This document shows positions 28,027 through 36,424 of a stretch of 64,000 bases of DNA, piece after piece. The position numbers and the translations under genes are program-made. The stretch is from Stenotrophomonas africana (GTDB taxonomy: Bacteria > Pseudomonadota > Gammaproteobacteria > Xanthomonadales > Xanthomonadaceae): contig NZ_JABEME010000006.1 in the NCBI RefSeq assembly GCF_013004645.1, forward strand, positions 1 to 64,000, read 5' to 3'. The notes beneath the pieces were generated by a model that saw nothing but the letters and a program-made list of their open reading frames with translations, was not told the origin of the DNA and searched no databases. The first letter of the stretch is position 1, and every line of letters starts with the position of its first letter.

Positions 28027-28901
28027 GCAAGCGAATTCGCAAGGCAGTTTTTCCAGTGGCAGGGCTAGGGACGCGCTTTTTGCCGGCAACCAAGACGGTG
28101 CCGAAGGAAATGCTGCCGATCATTGATCGTCCGCTGATCCAGTACGCTGTGGATGAAGCGATCGAAGCGGGCTGTGACACCCTGGTGTTCATCACCAACC
28201 GCTACAAGCATGCGGTTGCCGACTACTTCGACAAGGCCTACGAACTGGAGCAGAAGCTCGAGCGTGCCGGCAAGCAGGAGCAGCTGGAGCTGATCCGTCA
28301 CGTGCTGCCCAACGGCGTGCGTGCGGTTTTCGTAACCCAGGCCGAGGCGCTGGGCCTGGGCCATGCGGTGCTGTGCGCCAAGGCCGTGATCGGTGACGAG
28401 CCGTTCGCGGTACTGCTGCCGGACGACCTGATCTGGAACCGCGGTGCTGGTGCGCTGAAGCAGATGGCCGATCTCAACGAAGCCAGTGGCGCCAGTGTCA
28501 TTGCCGTTGAAGATGTGCCGCACGACAAGACCGCCAGCTACGGCATCGTCGCGACCGAGGCCTTCGATGGCCGCAAGGGACGCATTTCGCAGATCGTGGA
28601 GAAGCCGAAGCCGGATGACGCCCCGAGCGACCTGGCGGTGGTCGGACGCTACGTGCTGAGCCCGAAGATCTTCGAGCTGCTGGAGCAGACCGGCAGCGGT
28701 GCCGGCGGCGAGATCCAGCTGACCGATGCGATCGCGCAGCTGCTGAAGACCGAAGAGGTGGATGCCTATCGTTTCGAGGGCACCCGCTTCGACTGCGGCA
28801 CGCACCTGGGGCTGGTGGAAGCGACGATCCGCTTCGCGCTGGACAACCCGAAGCTGGCCGGCCCGGCGCGGGAGAAACTGACGGCGATGTTGGCGGAATA
28901 A
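28023..28901 (+). CDS. galU: UTP-glucose-1-phosphate uridylyltransferase
   Basis: A 292-residue enzyme that makes UDP-glucose from glucose-1-phosphate and UTP for LPS, exopolysaccharide and trehalose. The nucleotide-binding signature is PVAGLGTRFLPATKTVPKEM at residues 11-30, and FAVLLPDDLI carries the metal-binding aspartate. FDCGTHLGLVEA lies near the C-terminus. It overlaps the upstream dehydratase (ATGA) and closes the polysaccharide cluster; a terminator follows about 90 bp later. Confidence 0.95.
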   Translation: MSKRIRKAVFPVAGLGTRFLPATKTVPKEMLPIIDRPLIQYAVDEAIEAGCDTLVFITNRYKHAVADYFDKAYELEQKLERAGKQEQLELIRHVLPNGVRAVFVTQAEALGLGHAVLCAKAVIGDEPFAVLLPDDLIWNRGAGALKQMADLNEASGASVIAVEDVPHDKTASYGIVATEAFDGRKGRISQIVEKPKPDDAPSDLAVVGRYVLSPKIFELLEQTGSGAGGEIQLTDAIAQLLKTEEVDAYRFEGTRFDCGTHLGLVEATIRFALDNPKLAGPAREKLTAMLAE

Positions 28902-28990
28902 GGGTTTTGTCAAGCGCTCCGTGCGGCGCCTTGATTGATACGTGATGGGCGGGACGGGAAGGGCGGAATCAAGGGCAAGAGCACAAGCAA

Positions 28991-29017
28991 AAAAGGCAGC
29001 CGATGGCTGCCTTTTTT
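28991..29017 (+). terminator. Bidirectional intrinsic terminator after galU
   Basis: A GGCAGCC/GGCTGCC stem with a GAT loop is preceded by A residues and followed by six T residues, so it can work in both directions. It ends the galU unit. The rest of the 365-bp gap to the thiolase gene is occupied by the two repeats at 29036-29074 and 29130-29227. Confidence 0.88.
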
Positions 29018-29035
29018 GCTTGTGGGGTTGCTTGT

Positions 29036-29074
29036 GGGGTCGGATCCCTTTGCGTAGCAAAGGGCTCTGACCCC
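29036..29074. repeat. Long GGGGTC inverted repeat
   Basis: 18-base arms (29036-29053 and 29057-29074) beginning GGGGTC and ending CCTTTGC pair with two mismatches around a GTA loop. This differs from the REP classes in the window and occurs once here. Confidence 0.6.
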
Positions 29075-29129
29075 AGCTCTTGATCCTGCCTTTGCTCACC
29101 CTTCCGCCGCGCGGAATGATGGATGGCAC

Positions 29130-29227
29130 GGGTGGGTGAGGCTGACCGGGACTGTCAGCGGCATGGATGCCGCTGCCAAGCCCCCAGGGACGGGTTCACG
29201 GCGTGTCCCGGGCAGTCTCATCCACCC
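29130..29227. repeat. 98-bp composite stem-loop repeat, copy 2
   Basis: 23-base outer arms (29130-29152 and 29205-29227) pair with three mismatches. Inside is a perfect 9-bp hairpin, CAGCGGCAT with ATGCCGCTG. CCCCCAGGGACGGG and the TTCACGGCGTGTCCC run follow, aligned base for base with copy 1 at 4671-4758. The internal stem has different bases but full pairing, evidence of selection on structure. Confidence 0.65.
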
Positions 29228-29267
29228 GGGCCCCACCGCCAGCAATCAGCCGGCAACGCTTTGAACC

Positions 29268-30476
29268 TTACAGCGCCTCGAAAATACCTGCTGCGCCCAT
29301 GCCGGTGCCGATGCACATCGTCACCATGCCGTACTTCTGCTGGCGACGACGCAGACCGTGCAGCAGGGTCGCGGTACGGATCGCGCCGGTCGCACCCAGC
29401 GGGTGGCCCAGGGCGATCGCGCCGCCCAGCGGGTTGACCTTGCTCGGGTCCAGGCCGCAATCGCGGATCACCGCCAGCGACTGCGCGGCGAACGCTTCGT
29501 TCAGTTCAATCCAGTCCAGCTGGTCCTGGGTCAGGCCGGCCTGCTTCAGTGCCTTCGGGATCGCGGCGATCGGGCCGATGCCCATCACTTCCGGGCGCAC
29601 GCCGGCCACCGAGAAGCTGACGAAACGGGCCAGCGGGGTCAGGCCGTAATCCTTGATCGCCTGCTCCGACGCCAGCAGCACGGCGCCGGCGCCATCGCTC
29701 ATCTGCGACGAGTTGCCGGCGGTGACGGTGCCGCCGAACTGACCGTTGCGGAACACCGGGCGCAGCTTGGCCAGGCCTTCAGCGGACGAATCCGGGCGCG
29801 GGCCTTCGTCGGTGTCGGCGATCTTGTTGCGGGTGATGATGCGCTGGCCATCGGCCAGGTCCGGCAGGTGCGAGACGATCTCGTACGGGCTGATCTCGTC
29901 CTTGAAGTCTCCGTTCTGGATGGCGGCCATGGCCTTCTGGTGCGAGGCCAGGGCGAAGGCGTCCTGGTCTTCCCGCGAGACCTTCCACTCTTCAGCGACC
30001 TTCTCGGCGGTGATGCCCATGCCGTAGGCGATGGCCACGTGGTCGTTGTCGAACACGCTCGGCGCCATCGCAATCTTGTTGCCCATCATCGGCACCATCG
30101 ACATCGATTCGGTGCCGCCGGCCAGCATCAGGTCGGCATTGCCCAGGCGGATCGCGTCGGCGGCCTGCGCCACGGCCTGCAGGCCGGAGGAGCAGAAGCG
30201 GTTCACGGTCTGTGCGGCGATGGTGTTGGGCAGGCCGGCCAGCAGCACGCCGATGCGTGCCACGTTCATGCCCTGCTCGGCTTCCGGCATGGCGCAGCCG
30301 ATGATCGCGTCATCGATGCGGTTGACGTCCACGCCCGGGGCCTGGGCAACGACGCTGCGCAGCACGTGCGCAAGCATGTCGTCGGGGCGGGTGTTGCGGA
30401 ACATGCCCTTGGGCGCCTTGCCAACCGGGGTACGGGTGGCGGCGACGATGTAGGCGTCCTGGATTTGCTTGGTCAT
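29268..30476 (-). CDS. fadA: Acetyl-CoA C-acyltransferase (thiolase), beta-oxidation
   Basis: A 402-residue thiolase that cleaves 3-ketoacyl-CoA with CoA in the last step of fatty acid beta-oxidation. The nucleophilic cysteine is in VNRFCSSGLQAV (about residue 93). The other catalytic motifs are GGAIALGHPLGATGA (His) and VTMCIGTGMGAAGIF (second Cys). It follows the multifunctional hydratase/dehydrogenase gene in the same direction, separated by 104 bp that hold two REP elements. FadA is assigned from context; a FadI-type thiolase is the alternative. Confidence 0.88.
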   Translation of the reverse strand: MTKQIQDAYIVAATRTPVGKAPKGMFRNTRPDDMLAHVLRSVVAQAPGVDVNRIDDAIIGCAMPEAEQGMNVARIGVLLAGLPNTIAAQTVNRFCSSGLQAVAQAADAIRLGNADLMLAGGTESMSMVPMMGNKIAMAPSVFDNDHVAIAYGMGITAEKVAEEWKVSREDQDAFALASHQKAMAAIQNGDFKDEISPYEIVSHLPDLADGQRIITRNKIADTDEGPRPDSSAEGLAKLRPVFRNGQFGGTVTAGNSSQMSDGAGAVLLASEQAIKDYGLTPLARFVSFSVAGVRPEVMGIGPIAAIPKALKQAGLTQDQLDWIELNEAFAAQSLAVIRDCGLDPSKVNPLGGAIALGHPLGATGAIRTATLLHGLRRRQQKYGMVTMCIGTGMGAAGIFEAL

Positions 30477-30501
30477 TGCAGTGATCTCTCGAATAGGGTT
30501 T

Positions 30502-30563
30502 GTAGAGTCGAGCCATGCTCGACTGCCACATCAGGGAGTGCCGACCAACGGTCGGCACCCACC
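30502..30563. repeat. Two REP palindromes inside the fad unit
   Basis: GTAGAGTCGAGCCATGCTCGACTGCC (30502-30527) and GTGCCGACC/GGTCGGCACCCACC (30538-30563) lie between the two beta-oxidation genes. The hairpins may set different stabilities for the two parts of the transcript. Confidence 0.85.
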
Positions 30564-30580
30564 GGAAGCAGGGAGGGCGA

Positions 30581-32953
30581 TCAGTTACGCAGCGGCTTGC
30601 CGGTCTTCAGCATGTGCGCGATGCGGGCCTGGGTCTTTTCCTGCTGGGCCAGTTCGACGAAGTGCTTGCGCTCCAGGGTCAGCAGCCACTCTTCGTCCAC
30701 CAGGGTGCCACGGTCGACCTTGCCGCCGCACAGCACGGTGGCGATGCGCTCGGCGATCTCGTAGTCGTACGGGCTGATGAAGCGGCCTTCCAGCATGTTG
30801 ACCAGCATCATCTTGAAGGTGGCGATACCCACGTCACCGGCGACCTGGATGCGGCGTGCCGGCAGCGGCGGACGGTAGCCCGCTTCGGCCAGGGCGCGTG
30901 CTTCGGCCTTGGCGATGTGCAGGGCCTCGTAGCTGTTGAACACCACCTTGTCGGTGCTGCGCAGCAGGCCCAGTTCCTTGGCGTTGACCGCCGAGTTGGA
31001 CACCTTGGCCATCGCCACGGTCTCGAAGGTCTTCTTCAGTTCGGCGAACACGTCACCGCCCGGGCCCGCGGCCTGCGAGGCGCGCACGGCCAGTTCCTTC
31101 AGGCCGCCACCGGCCGGCAGCAGGCCGACGCCGGCCTCGACCAGGCCGATGTAGCTTTCCAGGAAGGCTACGGTCTTGGCGCTGTGCATCTGGAACTCGC
31201 AGCCACCACCCAGCGCCAGGCCGCGCACGGCGGCCACCACCGGCACCAGCGAGTACTTGATGCGCTGGCTGGTGCGCTGGAAGTTGGCAACCATTTCTTC
31301 GAACTGGTCGACCTTGCCGGCCTGCAGCAGGCCCAGCGCGCCGGCCAGGTCGGCACCGGCGGAGAAGGGTTCCTTCTGCTGCCAGATCACCAGGCCCTGG
31401 AAGTCCTTCTCGGCGCGGCTCACGCATTCCTGCAGGCCATCGAGCACCTGGTCGGACACGGTGTTCATCTTGGTCTTGAAGCTGACCACGGCGATGCCAT
31501 CACCGTCGTGCCACATGCGCAGGCCGTCGTTCTCGAACACGGTCTCGCCCGGCGCGAACTTCTCGCCCAGCAGCGGATCGGGGAAACGCTGGCGCTGGTA
31601 CACCGGCAGCGACGAGCGCGGCAGCTTGGCGTTGCGCGACGGGCTGTAGCTGCCTTCGGCGGCGTGCACACCATCGCGGCCATCGAACACCCAGTCCGGC
31701 AGCGGGGCGTTGCTCATGCTCTTGCCGGCCACGATGTCATCGGCGATCCATTGCGCCACCTGCTTCCAGCCGGCGGCCTGCCAGGTTTCGAACGGGCCCA
31801 GCGACCAGCCGTAGCCCCAGCGGATGGCCAGGTCGACGTCGCGCGCGGTCTCGGCGATGTCGGCCAGGTGGTAGGCGCTGTAGTGGAACAGGTCGCGGAA
31901 GGTCGCCCACAGGAACTGCGCCTGCGGGTGCTGGCTCTCGCGCAGCTTGGCGAACTTCTCGGCCGGGTTCTTGATCTTCAGGATCTCGACCACTTCCGGC
32001 GCGGCAGCGCGATCAGCCGGACGGTAGTCCTGCTTCTCCAGGTCCAGCACGACGATGTCCTTGCCGACCTTGCGGAAGATGCCGGCGCCGGTCTTCTGGC
32101 CCAGTGCGCCCTTGGAAATCAGCGCATCCAGCCACTTCGGCGACTTGAAGAACTCATGCCACGGATCGTTCGGCAGGGTGTCGCCCATGGTCTTGATGAC
32201 GTGGGCCATGGTGTCCAGGCCGACCACGTCGGAGGTGCGGTAGGTGGCCGACTTCGGGCGGCCGACCAGCGGGCCGGTCAGGCCGTCCACTTCATCGAAG
32301 CCCAGGCCGAACTGCTGGGTGTGGTGGATGGTGGACAGGATCGAGAACACGCCGATGCGGTTGCCGATGAAGTTCGGGGTGTCCTTGGCGTACACCACGC
32401 CCTTGCCCAGGGTGGTGACCAGGAATGCTTCCAGGCCTTCCAGCACGGCGGCATCGGTGGTGGTGGCCGGGATCAGCTCGGCCAGGTGCATGTAGCGCGG
32501 CGGGTTGAAGAAGTGCACGCCGCAGAAGCGATGGCGCAGCTGCTCGGGCAGCACGTCGGCCAGCTTGTTGATGCCCAGGCCCGAGGTGTTGGAGGCCAGC
32601 ACCGCGTGGTCGGCCACGAACGGGGCGATCTTCTTGTACAGGTCCTGCTTCCAGTCCATGCGCTCGGCAATGGCCTCGATGATCAGGTCGCAGTCCTTCA
32701 GCTGCTCCAGGCCGGACTCGTAGTTGGCCGGGGTGATGGCTTCGGCCAGCGACTTGCTGGCCAGCGGCGCCGGGCTCAGCTTGCCCAGGTTGGCGATCGC
32801 CTTCAGCACGATGCCATCGGCCGGACCTTCCTTGGCGGGCAGGTCGAACAGCACGGTGTCGACGCCAGCGTTGGTGAGGTGGGCGGCGATCTGGGCACCC
32901 ATGACGCCGGCACCCAGCACGGCGGCGCGGCGGACTAGCAGGGAATTGGACAT
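30581..32953 (-). CDS. 3-hydroxyacyl-CoA dehydrogenase/enoyl-CoA hydratase, FadN-like order
   Basis: A 790-residue bifunctional beta-oxidation enzyme. The dehydrogenase half comes first (NAD motif AAVLGAGVMGAQIAAHL at residues 10-26, then VHFFNPPRYMHLAELIP). The enoyl-CoA hydratase half is C-terminal (VVAAVRGLALGGGCEFQM and GLLPAGGGLKELAVR, with the oxyanion-hole glycines). This order is the reverse of E. coli FadB/FadJ and like FadN-type proteins. It lies upstream of the thiolase and 26 bp downstream of the TetR gene, so all three form a regulated unit. Confidence 0.9.
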   Translation of the reverse strand: MSNSLLVRRAAVLGAGVMGAQIAAHLTNAGVDTVLFDLPAKEGPADGIVLKAIANLGKLSPAPLASKSLAEAITPANYESGLEQLKDCDLIIEAIAERMDWKQDLYKKIAPFVADHAVLASNTSGLGINKLADVLPEQLRHRFCGVHFFNPPRYMHLAELIPATTTDAAVLEGLEAFLVTTLGKGVVYAKDTPNFIGNRIGVFSILSTIHHTQQFGLGFDEVDGLTGPLVGRPKSATYRTSDVVGLDTMAHVIKTMGDTLPNDPWHEFFKSPKWLDALISKGALGQKTGAGIFRKVGKDIVVLDLEKQDYRPADRAAAPEVVEILKIKNPAEKFAKLRESQHPQAQFLWATFRDLFHYSAYHLADIAETARDVDLAIRWGYGWSLGPFETWQAAGWKQVAQWIADDIVAGKSMSNAPLPDWVFDGRDGVHAAEGSYSPSRNAKLPRSSLPVYQRQRFPDPLLGEKFAPGETVFENDGLRMWHDGDGIAVVSFKTKMNTVSDQVLDGLQECVSRAEKDFQGLVIWQQKEPFSAGADLAGALGLLQAGKVDQFEEMVANFQRTSQRIKYSLVPVVAAVRGLALGGGCEFQMHSAKTVAFLESYIGLVEAGVGLLPAGGGLKELAVRASQAAGPGGDVFAELKKTFETVAMAKVSNSAVNAKELGLLRSTDKVVFNSYEALHIAKAEARALAEAGYRPPLPARRIQVAGDVGIATFKMMLVNMLEGRFISPYDYEIAERIATVLCGGKVDRGTLVDEEWLLTLERKHFVELAQQEKTQARIAHMLKTGKPLRN

Positions 32954-32979
32954 GGTGTAGGGCCTTTGTTGGTCAGCAG

Positions 32980-33645
32980 TTACTGGGTGGAATCAAGGGA
33001 AGCGGGCAGGGCGCTGGCGCGTGCGGCGGCGCGGAACCCGGCTTCGGCGAAATGGATCAGTTCGTGGGCGGCATGGGCACGATGCGCCGCTTCGGTGACA
33101 CCGGCGGGACGCTTGATCAGCCCGAAGTCGGCCATGGCATAGGTGAGCGAGCCGGCCAGGAAATCCAGGCGCCAGTACAACTCCTCCTTGCTCAGGTCGG
33201 GCACGCATTCGCCGATGGCCTTGCCGAACGCACGCAGCACGTGGCCGTAGTGGTCGGACAGGAACTTGCGCAGGTTGTCGTTCTTCTCGGCGTAGGCGCG
33301 GGCGATCACGCGCACGAAGGCGCCGCCGTTCTGGCGGTCCTGGGCCAGCGCCAGCGCCGGCTCGACGAAGGCGGCCAGCACCGGGCGCAGTTCGCCGGGG
33401 TGTTCGCTGCGGGCGCGCTCCAGCTGCGCCAGGCGCGCGCCGGTCATCTCGTCCATGCGGCGGCGGAAGACTTCGTTGACCAGGTTTTCCTTGGAGCCGA
33501 AGTGGTAGTTGACCGCAGCGATGTTGACGTCGGCCTGGCTGGTCACCTGGCGCAGCGAGGTACCGGCGAAGCCATGCTGTGCGAACAGCTCCTCGGCCGC
33601 GCCGAGGATGCGGTCCTTGGTCGAGAAGTGGGCGGGTTTGGCCAT
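32980..33645 (-). CDS. TetR-family regulator, PsrA-like
   Basis: A 221-residue repressor. The N-terminal helix-turn-helix domain includes ILGAAEELFAQHGFAGTSLR and VNIAAVNYHFGSKENLV, close to Pseudomonas PsrA, a long-chain-fatty-acid-responsive TetR protein. The C-terminal ligand domain matches the same group in length and in the ELYWRLDFLAGSLTYAM segment. The start at 33645 was chosen because the longer frame would read through the operator. It probably represses itself and the downstream fad genes until acyl ligands appear. Ligand and targets are inferred. Confidence 0.87.
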   Translation of the reverse strand: MAKPAHFSTKDRILGAAEELFAQHGFAGTSLRQVTSQADVNIAAVNYHFGSKENLVNEVFRRRMDEMTGARLAQLERARSEHPGELRPVLAAFVEPALALAQDRQNGGAFVRVIARAYAEKNDNLRKFLSDHYGHVLRAFGKAIGECVPDLSKEELYWRLDFLAGSLTYAMADFGLIKRPAGVTEAAHRAHAAHELIHFAEAGFRAAARASALPASLDSTQ

Positions 33646-33662
33646 CGGCGGGCGGACCTTAA

Positions 33663-33678
33663 TCAAACGATTGTTTGA
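33663..33678. promoter_or_regulatory. Palindromic TetR/PsrA operator
   Basis: TCAAACGATTGTTTGA is a 16-bp near-perfect palindrome (one mismatched pair) located 18 bp before the TetR start codon. It fits the PsrA-type consensus (C/G)AAAC-N2-4-GTTT(G/C). This is the expected place for autoregulation of the TetR-fad unit. Confidence 0.75.
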
Positions 33679-33778
33679 TACTAGGACCAGACGGTAGCGT
33701 ATGGCATTTTGCAGTGCAGCAAAACTGTGCAGGGTGGTCAGAATCCGCTCAGGTGGGTGAATGGGTGGGGCTGAACCT

Positions 33779-33845
33779 GTAGAGCCGAGCCCGCGCTCGG
33801 CTGCTCTTCGGCGCAAAGGCCAGCCGAGCATGGGCTCGGCTCTAC
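33779..33845. repeat. Inverted pair of REP palindromes
   Basis: GTAGAGCCGAGCCCGCGCTCGGCTGC (33779-33804, plus) and CAGCCGAGCATGGGCTCGGCTCTAC (33821-33845, minus) form a REP doublet. They lie in the 346-bp divergent gap between the TetR gene and ndk. Confidence 0.85.
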
Positions 33846-33888
33846 AACAGGGCCACACGGCCCTCTACCACCCGGCCGCGTTATCTTT

Positions 33889-33942
33889 TACAATTCGCCT
33901 ACGTTTATCAGGCTAAGCCCGCGTCCCGACGCGGGTTTTTTT
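33889..33942 (+). terminator. Promoter-proximal terminator in the ndk leader
   Basis: A TACAAT -10-like box (33889-33894, no clear -35) is followed 24 bp later by a terminator. The stem is CCCGCGTC/GACGCGGG (33918-33925, 33928-33935) with a 2-base loop, then seven T residues. It stands 50 bp before the ndk start. No gene is seen upstream that it would end, so it may attenuate ndk or end a ~40-nt RNA. The promoter call is weak; the terminator is strong. Confidence 0.65.
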
Positions 33943-33991
33943 CATGTTACCCTTCGGGCCATCAGCGGCCCGATTCCATTGGAGACATCCC

Positions 33992-34417
33992 ATGGCGCTG
34001 GAGCGCACCCTTTCGATCATCAAGCCGGACGCCGTTGCCAAGAACGTCATCGGCGAAATCTACGCCCGCTTCGAGAAGGCCGGCCTGAAGGTCGTGGCCG
34101 CCAAGTACAAGCAGCTGTCGCGCCGTGAAGCCGAAGGCTTCTACGCCGTGCACCGCGAGCGTCCGTTCTTCAACGCGCTGGTCGAGTTCATGATCTCCGG
34201 CCCGGTGATGATCCAGGCCCTGGAAGGCGAGAACGCCGTCCTGGCCCACCGCGACCTGCTGGGCGCCACCAACCCGAAGGAAGCCGCTGCGGGCACCATC
34301 CGCGCCGACTTTGCCGAATCCATCGATGCCAACGCCGCCCACGGCTCGGACTCGGTCGAGAATGCCGCGATTGAAATCGCCTACTTCTTCGCCGCCACCG
34401 AAGTCGTCTCGCGCTGA
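33992..34417 (+). CDS. ndk: Nucleoside diphosphate kinase
   Basis: A 141-residue enzyme that balances nucleoside triphosphate pools by phosphate exchange. It has [15 protein letters not shown] at the N-terminus, and the active-site histidine is in the family motif region [12 protein letters not shown] (His followed by GSDS). The ATG at 33992 has GGAG 8 bases upstream; a longer frame starts in the leader and is not used. rlmN follows 10 bp later. Confidence 0.96.
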   Translation: MALERTLSIIKPDAVAKNVIGEIYARFEKAGLKVVAAKYKQLSRREAEGFYAVHRERPFFNALVEFMISGPVMIQALEGENAVLAHRDLLGATNPKEAAAGTIRADFAESIDANAAHGSDSVENAAIEIAYFFAATEVVSR

Positions 34418-34427
34418 GAGTAATGCC

Positions 34428-35633
34428 GTGAACGAGGTCGTACAGTCCCCCGCCATCCAGCCGCTGCCGAAGTCGGCACCCACGGCTGGCAAGCAGAACC
34501 TGCTCGACCTCGATCGCGCGGGCCTGGAGAAGTTTTTCGTCGAGGTTCTCGGCGAAAAGAAGTTCCGTGCCCATCAGGTGATGAAGTGGATCCACCATCG
34601 CTACGTCACCGACTTCGATGAAATGACCGACCTCGGCAAGGTCCTGCGCGCCAAGCTGCAGGCCCATGCCGAGGTGCTGGTTCCCAACATCGTGTTCGAC
34701 AAGCCCTCCGCCGACGGCACCCACAAGTGGCTGCTGGCGATGGGCGTGGATGGCAAGAACGCCATCGAGACCGTGTACATCCCGGACAAGACCCGCGGCA
34801 CGCTGTGCGTGTCCTCGCAGGTCGGCTGCGGCCTGAACTGCACGTTCTGCTCCACTGCTACCCAGGGTTTCAACCGCAACCTGACCACCGCCGAGATCAT
34901 CGGCCAGGTGTGGGTTGCCGCGCGTCACCTGGGCAACGTGCCGCACCAGATGCGCCGCCTCACCAACGTGGTGATGATGGGCATGGGCGAGCCGCTGATG
35001 AATTTCGACAACGTCGTGCGCGCCATGAGCGTGATGCGCGACGACCTGGGCTACGGCCTGGCCAACAAGCGCGTGACCCTGTCGACCTCCGGCCTGGTGC
35101 CGCAGATCGACCGCCTGTCTGCCGAAAGCGACGTGTCGCTGGCGGTGTCGCTGCATGCGCCGAACGACGCGCTGCGCGAGACCCTGGTGCCGCTCAACAA
35201 GAAGTACCCGATCGCCGAGCTGATGGCCTCGTGCGCACGCTACCTGCGCGCCAACAAGCGCCGCGAATCGGTCACCTTCGAATACACCCTGATGAAGGGC
35301 ATCAACGACAAGCCCGAGCATGCCCGCGAGCTGGCCCGCCTGATGCGCCAGTTCGACAACGCGGTGCAGGCCAAGGATTCGGGCAAGGTCAACCTGATTC
35401 CCTTCAACCCGTTCCCGGGTACCCGCTACGAGCGTTCGGAAGAAGCGCATATCCGCGCCTTCCAGAAGATCCTGCTCGACAGCAACGTGCTGACCATGGT
35501 CCGTCGCACCCGTGGCGATGACATCGACGCCGCCTGTGGCCAGCTCAAGGGTCAGGTGATGGACCGCACCCGCCGCCAGGCGGAGTTCAACAAGACGCTG
35601 CAGGCGGGGAAGGGGAGCGATGCCGCGGCCTGA
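34428..35633 (+). CDS. rlmN: 23S rRNA (adenine-2503-C2) and tRNA methyltransferase RlmN
   Basis: A 401-residue radical SAM enzyme that methylates C2 of A2503 in 23S rRNA and A37 in some tRNAs. The [4Fe-4S] motif CGLNCTFC (CxxxCxxC) is near residue 130. [16 protein letters not shown] is the SAM-binding region. The C-terminal [11 protein letters not shown] contains the cysteine that resolves the methyl intermediate. The GTG at 34428 (VNEVVQSP) starts 10 bp after ndk; the upstream part of the open frame overlaps ndk and is not coding. It overlaps pilF by 14 bp. Confidence 0.94.
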   Translation: MNEVVQSPAIQPLPKSAPTAGKQNLLDLDRAGLEKFFVEVLGEKKFRAHQVMKWIHHRYVTDFDEMTDLGKVLRAKLQAHAEVLVPNIVFDKPSADGTHKWLLAMGVDGKNAIETVYIPDKTRGTLCVSSQVGCGLNCTFCSTATQGFNRNLTTAEIIGQVWVAARHLGNVPHQMRRLTNVVMMGMGEPLMNFDNVVRAMSVMRDDLGYGLANKRVTLSTSGLVPQIDRLSAESDVSLAVSLHAPNDALRETLVPLNKKYPIAELMASCARYLRANKRRESVTFEYTLMKGINDKPEHARELARLMRQFDNAVQAKDSGKVNLIPFNPFPGTRYERSEEAHIRAFQKILLDSNVLTMVRRTRGDDIDAACGQLKGQVMDRTRRQAEFNKTLQAGKGSDAAA

Positions 35634-36405
35634 CCGCCTCTGGCTGGTTCTGTTCGCAGGCGTGCTGACCGTTGCGGTCGGCGGCTGCAAATCCCAACCC
35701 AAGGCCAAGCTGGGCCCCAGCGAGGCGCCGGTCTACTCGGTCCGTGATCCGGACAGCGTGCGGCGTCAGGTGCGCCTGCAGGACCTGCTGGCACTGGCCG
35801 CCCGCGACATGCAGGTCGGAAACCTCGATGCGGCCGAACGCAAGGCGCGCGAGGCGCTGAAGCTGGCCCCTGAATCGCCCGATGCGCTGGTGCTGCTGGC
35901 GGGCATCGACGAGCGCCGTGGCCGTACCCAGCAGGCTGGCGAGAGCTTCCGCAGGGCTGCCGAACAGGCGCCGCAGCGCGGGGACATCCTCAACAACTAC
36001 GGCGCATGGCTGTGCCAGCAGGGTCGGCCGGCCGAGTCGCTGGTCTGGTTCGATCGTGCGCTGCAGGCGCCGGGCTACGCCACGCCGGCCGAGTCCCAGG
36101 CCAATGCCGGGGGCTGTGCGCTGGATGCCGGCCAGTTCGAACGTGCCGAGCGCGACCTGCGCGCGGCGCTGGCGACGCTGCCCGGAAACCCGGTCGCGCT
36201 GGAGGCGATGGCCCAGCTCAGCTTCCGCCAGGGCCGCTTCATGGAGGCCCGGGCCTTCGCCGAACGTAGGATTGCGGCTGCACCCGCAACGCGTTCCGTG
36301 TTACAACTTGCGTCTCAAATCGAAGCGCGGCTGGGTGATCGGGCGGCATCTGATCGCTATCTTCAGCGGATTCGACAGGAATTTCCGCAGGACGCGGGCT
36401 CCTAA
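35620..36405 (+). CDS. pilF: Type IV pilus biogenesis/stability lipoprotein PilF (PilW)
   Basis: A 261-residue TPR protein that helps insert and assemble the PilQ secretin (pilotin) for type IV pili. The signal peptide ends in VAVGGC, a lipobox. About six TPR units follow, for example [20 protein letters not shown] and [21 protein letters not shown]. Start at 35620, inside the end of rlmN. The rlmN-pilF-rodZ order is conserved in gamma-proteobacteria, which supports the call. Confidence 0.9.
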   Translation: MPRPDRLWLVLFAGVLTVAVGGCKSQPKAKLGPSEAPVYSVRDPDSVRRQVRLQDLLALAARDMQVGNLDAAERKAREALKLAPESPDALVLLAGIDERRGRTQQAGESFRRAAEQAPQRGDILNNYGAWLCQQGRPAESLVWFDRALQAPGYATPAESQANAGGCALDAGQFERAERDLRAALATLPGNPVALEAMAQLSFRQGRFMEARAFAERRIAAAPATRSVLQLASQIEARLGDRAASDRYLQRIRQEFPQDAGS

Positions 36406-36424
36406 ACTCCAGGGTTGATGCATT

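Noticed and set aside
30515..32938. An 807-codon plus-strand frame opposite the hydratase/dehydrogenase gene
   Set aside because: Mirror-image frame of a clear enzyme gene; no recognisable motifs.
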